Made by a program: the position numbers and the translations under genes. The notes below the pieces were generated by a model. The model ran no database searches. It had not been told where the DNA came from and worked only from the letters and a program-made list of their open reading frames with translations. From Roseibacterium beibuensis (lineage in GTDB: Bacteria > Pseudomonadota > Alphaproteobacteria > Rhodobacterales > Rhodobacteraceae), in NCBI RefSeq assembly GCF_039542305.1, contig NZ_BAABHW010000002.1, positions 310,001 through 374,000 of the forward strand: a DNA stretch of 64,000 nt, given 5' to 3'. This document shows positions 53,146 to 61,501 of the stretch, in pieces. Each line of letters opens with the position of its first letter. Within the stretch, counting starts at the first letter, position 1.

Positions 53146-54384
53146 ATGGCGCCCACGCAGACCGGCCTCGCCCCCAATGTCTACGATGCCGAACCGATCC
53201 CCGAGGCGGCCCGGGCCGAGATCGACCGGCTGATGCAATCGGGCGACCTGTTCCGCTATACCGCGCCTGCGGATGCGCCCGTGGCCCTGCTGGAACGCGA
53301 ATTTGCCGACATGATGGGCGTGAAATACGCGCTGGCTGTCTCCTCCTGCTCCGCCGCGATCTTCCTGTCGCTGGAGGCGCTGGGGCTGGAACCGGGCGCG
53401 CGCGTGCTGATCCCCGCCTTCACCTTCGCGGCGGTCCCCTCGGCCATTGTCCATGCGCGGATGCAGCCCGTGCTGGTCGAGGTGGGCGAGAATTACCGCA
53501 TCGACATCGAGGATTTCAAAGCCAAGCTCGATGACAGCATCTCGGCGGTCATCATCAGCCACATGCGCGGCCATACCTCGGACATGGACGCGATCATGGC
53601 GCTGTGCGATGCGGCCGGCATCCCCGTGATCGAGGACGCGGCCCATTCACTGGGCACCACCTGGCACGGCAAGAAGATCGGCACGATCGGCGCGGTCGGT
53701 TGCTTCTCGTTCCAGTCCTACAAGATGCTGAACGCGGGCGAAGGCGGCATCCTGATCTCGAACGACGCCGACGTGATCGCGCGCGCCGTGATCCTGTCGG
53801 GCGCCTACGAGCACAACTGGAAAAAGCACAAGGGCCCCGAGGGGCAGAACGACCCGGAACTGGCGATGGCCTTTGCCCGCTGGCAGAACAAGCTGCCGCT
53901 CTACAACATGCGGTTGCAGAACCTCAGCGCCGCCGTGATCCGCCCGCAGATCCCCGAGCTGGCCCGCCGCGTCCGCGATGGCCGCGCGAACCACGATTAC
54001 GTGGCCGGTCTGCTGAACGCCTCGCCCTGGCTGAACGTGCCCGACCCGCTCGGCCCGGAAGAGCGCGCGCCCGACTCGATCCAGTTCAACCTCGTGGGCG
54101 TCGAGACCGACGACCAGGCCAAGGCCTTTGCAGAGGCGGCGGAAGCGCGCGGCGTGAAGGTGCAGGTTTTCGGCCTGTCGACCGACAATGCCCGCGCCTA
54201 CTGGAACTGGCAGTTCATCCCCGGCGACCTGCCCGACCTGCCGCAGACCCGCGCGATGCTGATGCGCGCCTGCGACGTGCGCCTGCCCGCCCGGCTGACA
54301 AAGCCCGAACTGGATTTCGTGGCGGGCGCGCTGCTGGCCGCCGCCGAGGACGTGATGGGCGAGGCGCGCGCCTACGGCACCTGA
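53146..54384 (+). CDS. DegT/DnrJ/EryC1 family PLP aminotransferase
   Basis: Fold-type I PLP enzyme usually transaminating keto-sugars or related. The 412 residues hold SSCSAAIFLSLEALGL (phosphate-binding), PVIEDAAHSLGTTW (PLP-ring Asp), and the Schiff-base Lys193 in SFQSYKMLNAGEGG. No sugar-synthesis genes adjoin; it may act on an amino-aldehyde or ketone from the preceding oxidase. Ribosome site AAAAGG lies inside a direct repeat. Confidence 0.9.
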   Translation: MAPTQTGLAPNVYDAEPIPEAARAEIDRLMQSGDLFRYTAPADAPVALLEREFADMMGVKYALAVSSCSAAIFLSLEALGLEPGARVLIPAFTFAAVPSAIVHARMQPVLVEVGENYRIDIEDFKAKLDDSISAVIISHMRGHTSDMDAIMALCDAAGIPVIEDAAHSLGTTWHGKKIGTIGAVGCFSFQSYKMLNAGEGGILISNDADVIARAVILSGAYEHNWKKHKGPEGQNDPELAMAFARWQNKLPLYNMRLQNLSAAVIRPQIPELARRVRDGRANHDYVAGLLNASPWLNVPDPLGPEERAPDSIQFNLVGVETDDQAKAFAEAAEARGVKVQVFGLSTDNARAYWNWQFIPGDLPDLPQTRAMLMRACDVRLPARLTKPELDFVAGALLAAAEDVMGEARAYGT

Positions 54385-54385
54385 G

Positions 54386-54443
54386 CCGAAAAATCTTCTC
54401 GAAGATTTTTCGGGTGGGAAGAGTTTTCGTGAAAACTCTTCCC
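54386..54443 (+). repeat. Tandem pair of perfect 13-bp hairpins
   Basis: Hairpin 1: CCGAAAAATCTTC (54386-54398) and its exact complement at 54401-54413, 2-nt centre. Hairpin 2: GGGAAGAGTTTTC (54416-54428) and complement 54431-54443, 2-nt centre. Separated by two bases, immediately after the DegT stop. Neither has a trailing U tract of its own. Confidence 0.7.
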
Positions 54444-54549
54444 GTCGCGTTTCTGCCAGACGCATCGGCAGATCGTCATGGGTGATGGACAGTCTGACGG
54501 GCCGTGGATAGCGTGCCTGCAATCGTCGCGCGATATCCATGAGGACGCC

Positions 54550-55917
54550 ATGAAAGACCATGCCCCCAATTCCTGGGAAGCCCGGGCCGAGGAATACTCG
54601 CTCTATGGCTTTACCGATCTGCCCTCGGTCCGCGAACGCGGCACCGTCGTCGTCACCCATGGCGAAGGGCCCTATATCGTCGACACCAACGGCACCCGCT
54701 ATCTCGACAGCAACTCGGGCCTTTGGAACATGGTCGCGGGCTTCGATCACAAGGGTTTGGCCGAGGCCGCCAAGGCGCAATACGACCGCTTTCCCGGCTA
54801 TCACGCGTTTTTCGGGCGCATGTCGGACCAGACCGTCGCCCTGTCGGAACGCCTGATCGAGGTGTCCCCCTTCGACCGGGGCAAGGTGTTCTACACCAAC
54901 TCGGGCTCCGAGGCGAATGACACCATGGTCAAGATGCTGTGGTTCCTGAACCGCGCCACGGGCCGCCCGCAGGCGCGCAAGATCCTGACGCGCTGGAACG
55001 CCTATCACGGGGTGACGGCGATCTCGGCCTCGATGACGGGCAAGCCCTATAACGAGGTGTTCGGCCTGCCGCTGGACGGGTTCATCCACCTGACCTGCCC
55101 GCATTACTGGCGCTTCGGCGCGGAGGGCGAGACGGAAGAACAGTTCACCGCGCGGTTGGCGGCGGAACTGGAAGAGGTGATCGCGCGCGAAGGGGCCGAC
55201 ACGATCGCGGGCTTCTTCGCCGAACCGGTCATGGGCGCAGGCGGGGTCATCCCGCCGTCGGCGGGCTATTTCCAGGCGATCCAGCCGATCCTGAAAAAGC
55301 ACGGCATCCCGCTGATCTCGGACGAGGTGATCTGCGGCTTCGGCCGGACGGGCGAGGTCTGGGGCTGCGAGACCTACGGGTTCGTGCCCGACGCCATCAT
55401 CTCGTCCAAGGCGCTGACGGCGGGGTATTTCCCGATGGGCGCGGTGATCCTCGGCCCCGAGATGACCGACAAGCTGCAGGCGGCCATCGACGCGATCGAG
55501 GAGTTCCCGCACGGCTTTACCGCCTCGGGTCACCCGGTCGGCTGCGCCGTGGCGCTGAAAGCGATCGACGTGGTCCTCGAAGAAGGGCTGCTGGACATGG
55601 TGCGCGAGGGCGCGGGCCGGATGGAGGCGGGCCTCGCCGAGATCGCCAAGCACCCAAATATCGGGGAGTTGCGCGGCATCGGCTACATGTGGGCGCTGGA
55701 GGCGGTGAAGGACCGCGAGGGCAAGGTGCCCTTCGACGGGTCGCTGTCGGTCAGCGAGCGGATCGCCAATGCCTGCACCGATCACGGGTTGATCTGCCGC
55801 CCGCTGGGGCAGTCGGTCGTGCTGTGCCCGCCCTTCATCCTGACCGATGCGCAGATGGACGAGATGTTCGAAAAGCTGGACGCCTCGCTGAAGCAGGTCT
55901 TCGCCGAAGTCGTCTGA
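54550..55917 (+). CDS. Class III PLP aminotransferase (omega-amino acid/diamine type)
   Basis: A 455-residue fold-type I transaminase: NSGSEANDTMVKM (about 117-129), AYHGVT, the DEVICGFGRTG Asp and the Schiff-base Lys287 in SSKALTAGYFPMG. It resembles putrescine- or beta-alanine-pyruvate aminotransferases. As part of a polyamine-type cluster, it may deaminate a diamine or omega-amino acid. RBS GAGGA precedes ATG 54550. Confidence 0.9.
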   Translation: MKDHAPNSWEARAEEYSLYGFTDLPSVRERGTVVVTHGEGPYIVDTNGTRYLDSNSGLWNMVAGFDHKGLAEAAKAQYDRFPGYHAFFGRMSDQTVALSERLIEVSPFDRGKVFYTNSGSEANDTMVKMLWFLNRATGRPQARKILTRWNAYHGVTAISASMTGKPYNEVFGLPLDGFIHLTCPHYWRFGAEGETEEQFTARLAAELEEVIAREGADTIAGFFAEPVMGAGGVIPPSAGYFQAIQPILKKHGIPLISDEVICGFGRTGEVWGCETYGFVPDAIISSKALTAGYFPMGAVILGPEMTDKLQAAIDAIEEFPHGFTASGHPVGCAVALKAIDVVLEEGLLDMVREGAGRMEAGLAEIAKHPNIGELRGIGYMWALEAVKDREGKVPFDGSLSVSERIANACTDHGLICRPLGQSVVLCPPFILTDAQMDEMFEKLDASLKQVFAEVV

Positions 55918-55936
55918 CCCTTCCCCGTCACATGAG

Positions 55937-55961
55937 AAAGGGCGCCGCGCGGCGCCCTTTT
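55937..55961. terminator. Terminator between the aminotransferase and phaR
   Basis: 10-bp perfect arms AAAGGGCGCC (55937-55946) and GGCGCCCTTT (55951-55960) with GCGC loop, followed by T. The A/T ends make it usable from both strands; it lies between convergent genes. Confidence 0.8.
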
Positions 55962-55982
55962 GCTTGGCGAATCCGGCGATCC

Positions 55983-56558
55983 CTACATCTTGCTGAGTTT
56001 CGATTGCAGGTCGGCGAGTTGCTTCTTGATGTCGGCCAGTTCCTCGTCCGAGCTTTGGCCGCCGCTGCCGGCTTCCGCAGTCTCGGCCCTGTCATCGCCG
56101 GACGGGCCGGACCAGCTGTTGCCCATGCCGCCCATCATCGCCTTCATGAAGGCCTCTTGCTGCGCGCGCATTGCCTCGAAGCCGGGCATGTTCGCCATCG
56201 GGTTCATCGCGGTCATGTTCTCGACCATCTTCGACTGCCCCTCTTTCAGCATGTCGAAACTCATGGCGAGGAAATCGGGCACGACCGATTGCGCCTGCGT
56301 GGTGTAGCTGCGCACGAGGTCGGTCAGCACCGCAATGGGCAGGACGCTTTCGCCGCGGCTTTCATGTTCGGCAATGATTTGAAGAAGATACTGGCGGGTC
56401 AGGTCATCACCGGATTTCAGGTCGACGATCTTGACCTCGCGGCCCGCGCGGATGAAGCCCGCGATATCCTCCAAGGTGACATAGTCCGAGGTCTCGGTGT
56501 TGTAGAGACGCCGGCTGGCGTAACGCTTGATCAGCAGCGGCTCGGTCGGCTCGGCCAT
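55983..56558 (-). CDS. phaR: Polyhydroxyalkanoate synthesis repressor PhaR
   Basis: DNA-binding repressor that senses PHA granules and controls phasin and other pha genes. The 191 residues have the PHB/PHA accumulation regulator DNA-binding domain (LLIKRYASRRLYNTETSDYVTLEDIAGFIRAGREVKIVDLKSGDDLT), a second domain (QYLLQIIAEHESRGESVLPIAVLTDLVRSY) and a Met-rich, polymer-binding-like stretch (MNPMANMPGFEAMRAQQEAFMKAMM) before a helical C-terminus. Its own binding-type box lies 15-25 bp upstream of the start. Confidence 0.95.
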   Translation of the reverse strand: MAEPTEPLLIKRYASRRLYNTETSDYVTLEDIAGFIRAGREVKIVDLKSGDDLTRQYLLQIIAEHESRGESVLPIAVLTDLVRSYTTQAQSVVPDFLAMSFDMLKEGQSKMVENMTAMNPMANMPGFEAMRAQQEAFMKAMMGGMGNSWSGPSGDDRAETAEAGSGGQSSDEELADIKKQLADLQSKLSKM

Positions 56559-56572
56559 GCTCTTCTCCCTTC

Positions 56573-56583
56573 CTGCGATGCAG
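56573..56583 (-). promoter_or_regulatory. PhaR-type box in the phaR leader
   Basis: CTGC-GAT-GCAG matches the CTGC-N3-GCAG boxes at phaP; overlaps the palindrome CGATGC-A-GCATCG (56576-56588). Suggests autoregulation. Confidence 0.6.
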
Positions 56584-56648
56584 CATCGGTCAGCCTAAGC
56601 GCATCGACGGGAAAAGCAATCAACCATTTCACGTGATCTTATAGAGGA

Positions 56649-56680
56649 AAGGGCGGACCGAACCGGCCCGCCCTTCTTGT
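56649..56680 (-). terminator. Terminator after phaP
   Basis: Arms AAGGGCGG (56649-56656) and CCGCCCTT (56668-56675) with an inner CCG/CGG pair and a G-U closing in the minus transcript. Followed on the minus strand by TTTCCTCTAT. It lies about 74 bp beyond the phaP stop. Confidence 0.55.
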
Positions 56681-56748
56681 GTTTCGCGGCGGCGGGGAGG
56701 ACGCCGGGCGCGAAATCAGGCTTGCTGGCGCCGGGTGGCGCCGCGCAA

Positions 56749-57189
56749 TTACTTCGCCGATGCCTTCTTGGCAGCGGTGGTCACCTCGGAGGTGGCTTTC
56801 TTGACGGCAGCGGTGGCTTCTTCGGAAGCTTCCTTGCCGGCAGCCATCATCAGCTCGACGGTTTCCATCTGCACCTTCTTCGCGATCTCGGCGAAGGCGG
56901 CCATGGATTCGGCGGTCATCTCGGCCTGGGCCGATGCGAAATCGGTCATGGCTTTGGTGTAGTCGGTCGGCTCTTCCTTGACGGCGGCGACGTCACCCAT
57001 CTTGGCGATGGTGTCTTTCGTCCACTTCGAGGAGATCTCGGTCGACTTTTCGGCGGCGTCGAGGACAACCTTCGACATCTTCTCGCCCATTGCGGCCGAG
57101 CTTTTGAAAGCGTCGCTGTAGGCCGTCATGTCCATCGGGAACGCGTTCATCATTTCGGTCATGTATTTGGTGAAATCGGTGTTAGCCAT
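56749..57189 (-). CDS. phaP: Phasin family granule protein
   Basis: Coats polyhydroxyalkanoate granules. From ATG 57189 (MANTDFTKYMTEMMNAFP) the protein has 146 residues, all helical, with Ala/Lys/Glu heptads (AEMTAESMAAFAEIAKKVQMETVELMMAAGKEASEEATAAVKKA). An AAGGAG ribosome site 7 bp upstream fixes the start; the open frame beyond runs through the promoter. Codon bias is that of a highly expressed gene. Confidence 0.94.
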   Translation of the reverse strand: MANTDFTKYMTEMMNAFPMDMTAYSDAFKSSAAMGEKMSKVVLDAAEKSTEISSKWTKDTIAKMGDVAAVKEEPTDYTKAMTDFASAQAEMTAESMAAFAEIAKKVQMETVELMMAAGKEASEEATAAVKKATSEVTTAAKKASAK

Positions 57190-57240
57190 TTGTTTGCTCC
57201 TTGATCCGCCGGGTGAGCGGGCTTTGCTGCATCTGCACAG

Positions 57241-57290
57241 AATATGGATGCTGCACTGCAGAAAGTCAAGATTATTCTGCACTGCAGCAT
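57241..57290 (-). promoter_or_regulatory. phaP promoter with two PhaR-type boxes
   Basis: Minus-strand -35 TTGACT (57269-57264), 17-bp spacer, -10 CATATT (57246-57241). One CTGC-N3-GCAG box (57251-57261) fills the spacer; a second (57277-57287) lies just upstream of -35. The two form a near-perfect dyad around 57248-57290. Bound PhaR would block RNA polymerase. Confidence 0.8.
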
Positions 57291-57324
57291 TACCGGAGCG
57301 TGTGCGAAACTTCCCCTAGGGAAA

Positions 57325-59100
57325 TCAGCCGTTTACCTTTTCGAGAACGTAAGTTCCGGGGGCCGGGGCCAGCACTTTGTAGCCGCCCTCTCCCGGCACG
57401 CGGGCCGCGACCTGCTTGCCGGAGCGACTCGCCAGCCACTTGCCCCAACGCGGCCACCACGAGCCTTCGTGGTAGTCCCCGGTGGACTGCCACTCCTCGG
57501 GCGAGAGGCTTGGATCGTCATTCGTGTAATGGCCGTATTTCTTCTTGGAGGGCGGGTTGATGATGCCGGCGATATGCCCCGACTCCGACAGGATGAAGGT
57601 CTTGTTCTTCGACCCCAGCTGCTGGAACCCGCGATAGCTGTCCTTCCAGGCGGCGATATGGTCGGTCTCGCAGGCCACGGCGCAGACGGGCACGGTCACG
57701 TCCTTGACGCTGAGCGTCTCGCCCAGCAGGTCGAACCCGTCATGGGTCAGCGCGTTCGCCTGGCACAGGCCGCGCAGGTATTGCACCGTCATCTTGCCCG
57801 GCAGGTTGGTCGAGTCGCCGTTCCAGAACAGCAGATCGAAGGCCGGGGGCGATTCCCCCATCATGTAGCTGCGGATCGCAGGCTGGTAGACAAGGTCCTG
57901 CGCGCGCAGGAACGAGAAGGTCTTGGACATGTAGTAACTGTCCAGATAGCCGGAGGCATCGACCTGCCGTTCGATCGCATCGACGAAATCGTCCTGCAGG
58001 AAGACGGTGAATTCCCCCTGCTCGGAGAAATCAACGAGCGTGGTGAAGAAGGTGGCCGATTTGATCGACTTGTCGCCCCGCTTTTTCAGGAGCGAGAGGG
58101 TCAGGGCCAGCGTCGTGCCCGCCACGCAATAGCCCACCGCGTTCACCTGCGACTCGCCGGTGATCTCCTTGGCGACGCGGATCGCTTCGAGATAGCCTTC
58201 CTCGATATAGGTATCGAGCCCGGCATCGGCATAGGTTTCATCGGGGTTCTTCCAGCTGACCACGAAGAGGGTAAAGCCCTGCTCGACGATCCACTTGATC
58301 AGGCTGTTCTGCGGCTTGAGATCGAGGATGTAGAACTTGTTGATCCAGGGCGGAAAGATCACCAGCGGCGTGCGATGCACCGTCTCGGTCTTGGGGGCGT
58401 ATTGGATCACCTCCATCATCCGGTTGCGAAAAACCACCGATCCTTCCGAGACGCCAAGGTTCTCGCCCACCTTGAACGCTTCGGGGTCGGCCAGCGTCGG
58501 CAACAGGTCGCCGCGGCGCGCCTCGATGTCCCGCACGAGGTTCTCCAACCCCTGCACCAGGCTTGCGCCCTCGGTCTCGACCGCGCGTTCCAGCGCATCG
58601 GGATTGGTGGCGAGGTAGTTGGTGGGCGAAAACAGGTCGATCACCTGCCGCGCAAAGAACTCCACCCGCTGCTTGTCGCGCGGCTCCAACCCGTCGAGAT
58701 CGGCCAGCGCGTCTTCGATGGCCTTGGCGCCCAACTCGTATTGCTGGCGAACGAAGGCGAAATAGGGATGCGTGCGCCACAGCGGGTTGGCGAACCGCTT
58801 GTCCCTGGGCGCCTCGCCATTCTCGGGCAGGGTGAACTGGCCCTGCGCCATGGCGTTCTGCATCTCGATGAACTGGGCCATGGTCTTGCCCCAGTATTCC
58901 ACCTGCGTCTCGATCAGCTTGGTGGGGTTGGTCATCATGTCCGACCAATAGGCCGTGCTCGCCTTCAGGTAGAGGTCCTGCCCCGGCCCCTCGAGGCCGA
59001 CATCGCCCGGCGATTTCTCGGCCAACGCCGCGACGAGGCGCTTGGAGAGCGACTCGATCTTTTGCAGGTTTTCGCTGACGCGATCCAGGTTCTCTCCCAT
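57325..59100 (-). CDS. phaC: Class I polyhydroxyalkanoate synthase
   Basis: Polymerises 3-hydroxyacyl-CoA, usually 3-hydroxybutyryl-CoA, at granules. From ATG 59100 (MGENLDRVSENLQ), with a GGAGG ribosome site, it has 591 residues. The lipase-like box is GYCVAG with catalytic Cys325, and conserved PPWINKFYILDL, the catalytic Asp in CETDHIA and His in SGHIAGI are present. The C-terminal tail is family-typical. Divergent from phaZ. Confidence 0.96.
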   Translation of the reverse strand: MGENLDRVSENLQKIESLSKRLVAALAEKSPGDVGLEGPGQDLYLKASTAYWSDMMTNPTKLIETQVEYWGKTMAQFIEMQNAMAQGQFTLPENGEAPRDKRFANPLWRTHPYFAFVRQQYELGAKAIEDALADLDGLEPRDKQRVEFFARQVIDLFSPTNYLATNPDALERAVETEGASLVQGLENLVRDIEARRGDLLPTLADPEAFKVGENLGVSEGSVVFRNRMMEVIQYAPKTETVHRTPLVIFPPWINKFYILDLKPQNSLIKWIVEQGFTLFVVSWKNPDETYADAGLDTYIEEGYLEAIRVAKEITGESQVNAVGYCVAGTTLALTLSLLKKRGDKSIKSATFFTTLVDFSEQGEFTVFLQDDFVDAIERQVDASGYLDSYYMSKTFSFLRAQDLVYQPAIRSYMMGESPPAFDLLFWNGDSTNLPGKMTVQYLRGLCQANALTHDGFDLLGETLSVKDVTVPVCAVACETDHIAAWKDSYRGFQQLGSKNKTFILSESGHIAGIINPPSKKKYGHYTNDDPSLSPEEWQSTGDYHEGSWWPRWGKWLASRSGKQVAARVPGEGGYKVLAPAPGTYVLEKVNG

Positions 59101-59275
59101 CGCGGCTCCTCCCAAGTCGCTTTGTCCCACCTTGATTTCATCCCTTTTATGCGTCATTTCCAAGTATGGCGATGCCTTGGTGAGGGGGCAAAGCACCGAA
59201 TTCAACCGGGTGGGGCATGAAATATTGCCCCTGTGGCCTTTGTCCGGCGACGTGGCCCCGCGGCAGGAGACAGTG

Positions 59276-60550
59276 ATGCGTTACCTTCTCACCTATGATT
59301 TCATGGAATCCATGCGCGTGACCAACCAGTGGTTGGGCTCGACCGCGCGGGCGATGTGCTCCTACCCGCAGCTTGGCCTTGCGGCGAATCCCTTCATCAA
59401 CCTGACCGCCGCCTGGGGCGAGGTGACCGAGCGCAGCTTCGCGCGGATGGTCGCGAAACCCGACTGGGGCATCTACTCGATCCCCGGCGATGACGGGCGC
59501 GATCACATCATCTCGGTCGAGACGGTCCTGCCCCGCCCCTTCGGCGACCTGATCCGCTTCAAGGTGCATGGCCGCGAGCCGACGGGCCGCAAGGTTCTGC
59601 TGGTGGCGCCGATGTCGGGCCATTACGCGACGCTGCTGCGCTCGACCGTGCTTAGCCTGCTGCCCGATTGCGACGTCTACATCACCGACTGGCACAACGC
59701 CCGCGACATCCCCGTCAGCGAGGGCAAGTTCGATGTCGAGGATTACACGCTCTACCTCGTCGATTTCCTCAAAGAGATGGGGCCGGACACCCATGTGATC
59801 GCCGTCTGCCAGCCCGCGCCCCTGGCGCTGGCCGCGACCGCCTACCTGGCCGAGGAAGACCCCGACGCGCAGCCGCGCACCCTGACCCTGATCGGCGGCC
59901 CGATCGACCCCGACGCGGCGGCGACCGACGTCACCGATTTCGGCAACCGCGTCACCATGGGCCAGTTGGAGCGCCACGTGATCCAGCGCGTCGGCTTCAA
60001 GTATCGCGGCGCGGGGCGGCTGGTCTATCCGGGGTTGCAACAGTTGACCAGCTTCATGGCGATGAACGCCGAGAAACACGCCAAGGCCTTCACCGACCAG
60101 ATCATGCGCGTCGCCAAGGGCGAGGCGGGCGATCACGACAAGCACAACAAGTTCTACGACGAATACCTCGCCGTGATGGACATGACCGCCGAGTTCTACC
60201 TCTCGACGGTCGAGCGGATCTTCAAGGGGCTTGAAATCGCGCAGAACAAGTTCGTGGTGGACGGCAAACAGGTCGATATCGGCAAGATCACCACCGTCGC
60301 GGTCAAGACCGTCGAGGGCGGCAAGGATGACATCTCGGCCCCCGGCCAATGCGTCGCCGCGCTGGACCTGTGCACCGGCTTGCCGCCCGAGAAGAAGGCC
60401 AATTACCTCGAACCGAACGCGGGCCATTACGGCATCTTCGCGGGCAAAAGCTGGCGCAACAACATCCGCCCGCTGGTGCTCGATTTCATCGACGCCAATT
60501 GCGACGTGCCGAAAACGCCGGTGAAAGAGACCGCGACCGCCGCCGAGTGA
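59276..60550 (+). CDS. phaZ: Intracellular polyhydroxyalkanoate depolymerase
   Basis: Mobilises stored PHA. The 424 residues from ATG 59276 (MRYLLTYDFMESMRV) belong to the PhaZ1 type; the nucleophile is a Cys (C178 in AVCQPAP) instead of Ser, as known for this group. The HGxxRH-like acyl box and YLEPNAGHYGIF with the final His are visible. Ribosome site AGGAGA. It starts 175 bp from the divergent phaC gene; no CTGC-N3-GCAG box lies between. Confidence 0.95.
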   Translation: MRYLLTYDFMESMRVTNQWLGSTARAMCSYPQLGLAANPFINLTAAWGEVTERSFARMVAKPDWGIYSIPGDDGRDHIISVETVLPRPFGDLIRFKVHGREPTGRKVLLVAPMSGHYATLLRSTVLSLLPDCDVYITDWHNARDIPVSEGKFDVEDYTLYLVDFLKEMGPDTHVIAVCQPAPLALAATAYLAEEDPDAQPRTLTLIGGPIDPDAAATDVTDFGNRVTMGQLERHVIQRVGFKYRGAGRLVYPGLQQLTSFMAMNAEKHAKAFTDQIMRVAKGEAGDHDKHNKFYDEYLAVMDMTAEFYLSTVERIFKGLEIAQNKFVVDGKQVDIGKITTVAVKTVEGGKDDISAPGQCVAALDLCTGLPPEKKANYLEPNAGHYGIFAGKSWRNNIRPLVLDFIDANCDVPKTPVKETATAAE

Positions 60551-60556
60551 CGCGCG

Positions 60557-60574
60557 CGGCGGGCTAGCCCGCCG
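60557..60574. repeat. 18-bp perfect palindrome over the SDR stop codon
   Basis: Uninterrupted self-complementary CGGCGGGCTAGCCCGCCG with the SDR TAG in its centre, between convergent phaZ and SDR genes. It may stop transcription from both sides though no U tract follows. Confidence 0.6.
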
Positions 60575-61322
60575 TCCAGCCCCCATCGACCAGGATCGAG
60601 GTGCCTGTCACCATCGCCGCGGCATCCGAGGCGACGAACAGCACCGCGCCCATGATGTCCTCGACCCGCCCCACGCGGCCCAGCTTGATCTTGCTTTCGA
60701 TCCAGGCGCGCTTCTCGGGATCGGCAAAGGTGGCTTCGGTCAGGGGCGTGCGGATGAAGGTCGGGCAGACCGTGTTCACCCGGATGCCCCGCGCGCCCCA
60801 TTCGATCGCCATCGCCTTGGTCATCCCCTCCACCGCGTGCTTCGAGGCGCAATAGACCGCCCGGTCGATGCCGCCGACATGGCCCATCTGGCTGGAGATC
60901 TGGATGATCGCGCCGCCCGCCTCCCCCATGCGCCGCGCGGCCTCCTGCGCGAGGTGATAGGCGGCCTTCACGTTGACCGCCATCACCGCGTCATAATCGC
61001 CCTCTTCCGTCTCCAGGGCCGGGCCATGCCGCGCCATGCCGGCCGAGTTGACCAGCACGTCCAACGGCCCGATCCGGTCCATCGCGGCCACAACCGCGCC
61101 CCGGTCGGTCACGTCGAGGACCAGCGCCTCCGCCGACAGGCCCGCGGCCAGCATCTCTGCCACCGCTCGATCCAACTCCGCTTCCCCGCGCGCGGCCACG
61201 ATCACATGCGCCCCCGCTTCGGCCAGCGCCATCGCGCAGCCCAGCCCGATCCCGCGCGATCCACCGGCCACAAGGGCGCGGCGGCCGTCCAATCGAAAGC
61301 TCGGGGTGCGGGGAAGGGTCAT
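60564..61322 (-). CDS. SDR family NAD(P)-dependent dehydrogenase
   Basis: Short-chain dehydrogenase, 252 residues from ATG 61322 (MTLPRTPSFRLDGRRALVAGG). It has the cofactor loop GGSRGIG, NSAGMA, and the catalytic SSQ...YCASK (Ser/Tyr/Lys). Paired with an HpsN-like gene, an HpsO/HpsP-like dihydroxypropanesulfonate dehydrogenase is an attractive guess, but SDR substrates are not readable from sequence. Separated from the HpsN-like gene by a terminator-like element. Confidence 0.9.
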   Translation of the reverse strand: MTLPRTPSFRLDGRRALVAGGSRGIGLGCAMALAEAGAHVIVAARGEAELDRAVAEMLAAGLSAEALVLDVTDRGAVVAAMDRIGPLDVLVNSAGMARHGPALETEEGDYDAVMAVNVKAAYHLAQEAARRMGEAGGAIIQISSQMGHVGGIDRAVYCASKHAVEGMTKAMAIEWGARGIRVNTVCPTFIRTPLTEATFADPEKRAWIESKIKLGRVGRVEDIMGAVLFVASDAAAMVTGTSILVDGGWTAG

Positions 61323-61414
61323 CTCGGCTCCTGTGGATCGTTCCGGTGTCTCTGCATCAGTTCCGTGGATAAATCTCTGCACAAGCTGTGGAAACGAAGA
61401 AAATCCACCACCCC

Positions 61415-61475
61415 ATCTTTATCCCGAAAAATATGCGAAGCGGGGGCAAGGGGGCGCAGCCCCCAAAAGGGGTGG
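61415..61475 (-). repeat. Intergenic composite G/C-hairpin element, copy 3
   Basis: In minus sense, GGGGGCTGCGCCCCC is followed by a CCCCCG segment and ATTTTTCGGGATAAAGATGGGG. Similar in layout to copies at 25735 and 38185. Confidence 0.5.
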
Positions 61476-61496
61476 GCGGGCGGGCCCGCCCACCCC
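61465..61496 (-). terminator. Terminator after the HpsN-like gene
   Basis: 12-bp arms GGGGTGGGCGGG (61469-61480) and CCCGCCCACCCC (61485-61496), CGGG loop, followed in minus sense by TTTT. Lies 6 bp beyond the gene stop. Confidence 0.65.
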
Positions 61497-61501
61497 CGAT
61501 C

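Noticed and set aside
53647..55785. A 712-residue open frame on the minus strand
   Set aside because: Antisense to the two aminotransferase genes, which have intact motifs and good starts.
57244..59220. A 658-residue open frame on the plus strand
   Set aside because: Antisense to phaC, whose active site and ribosome site are clear.
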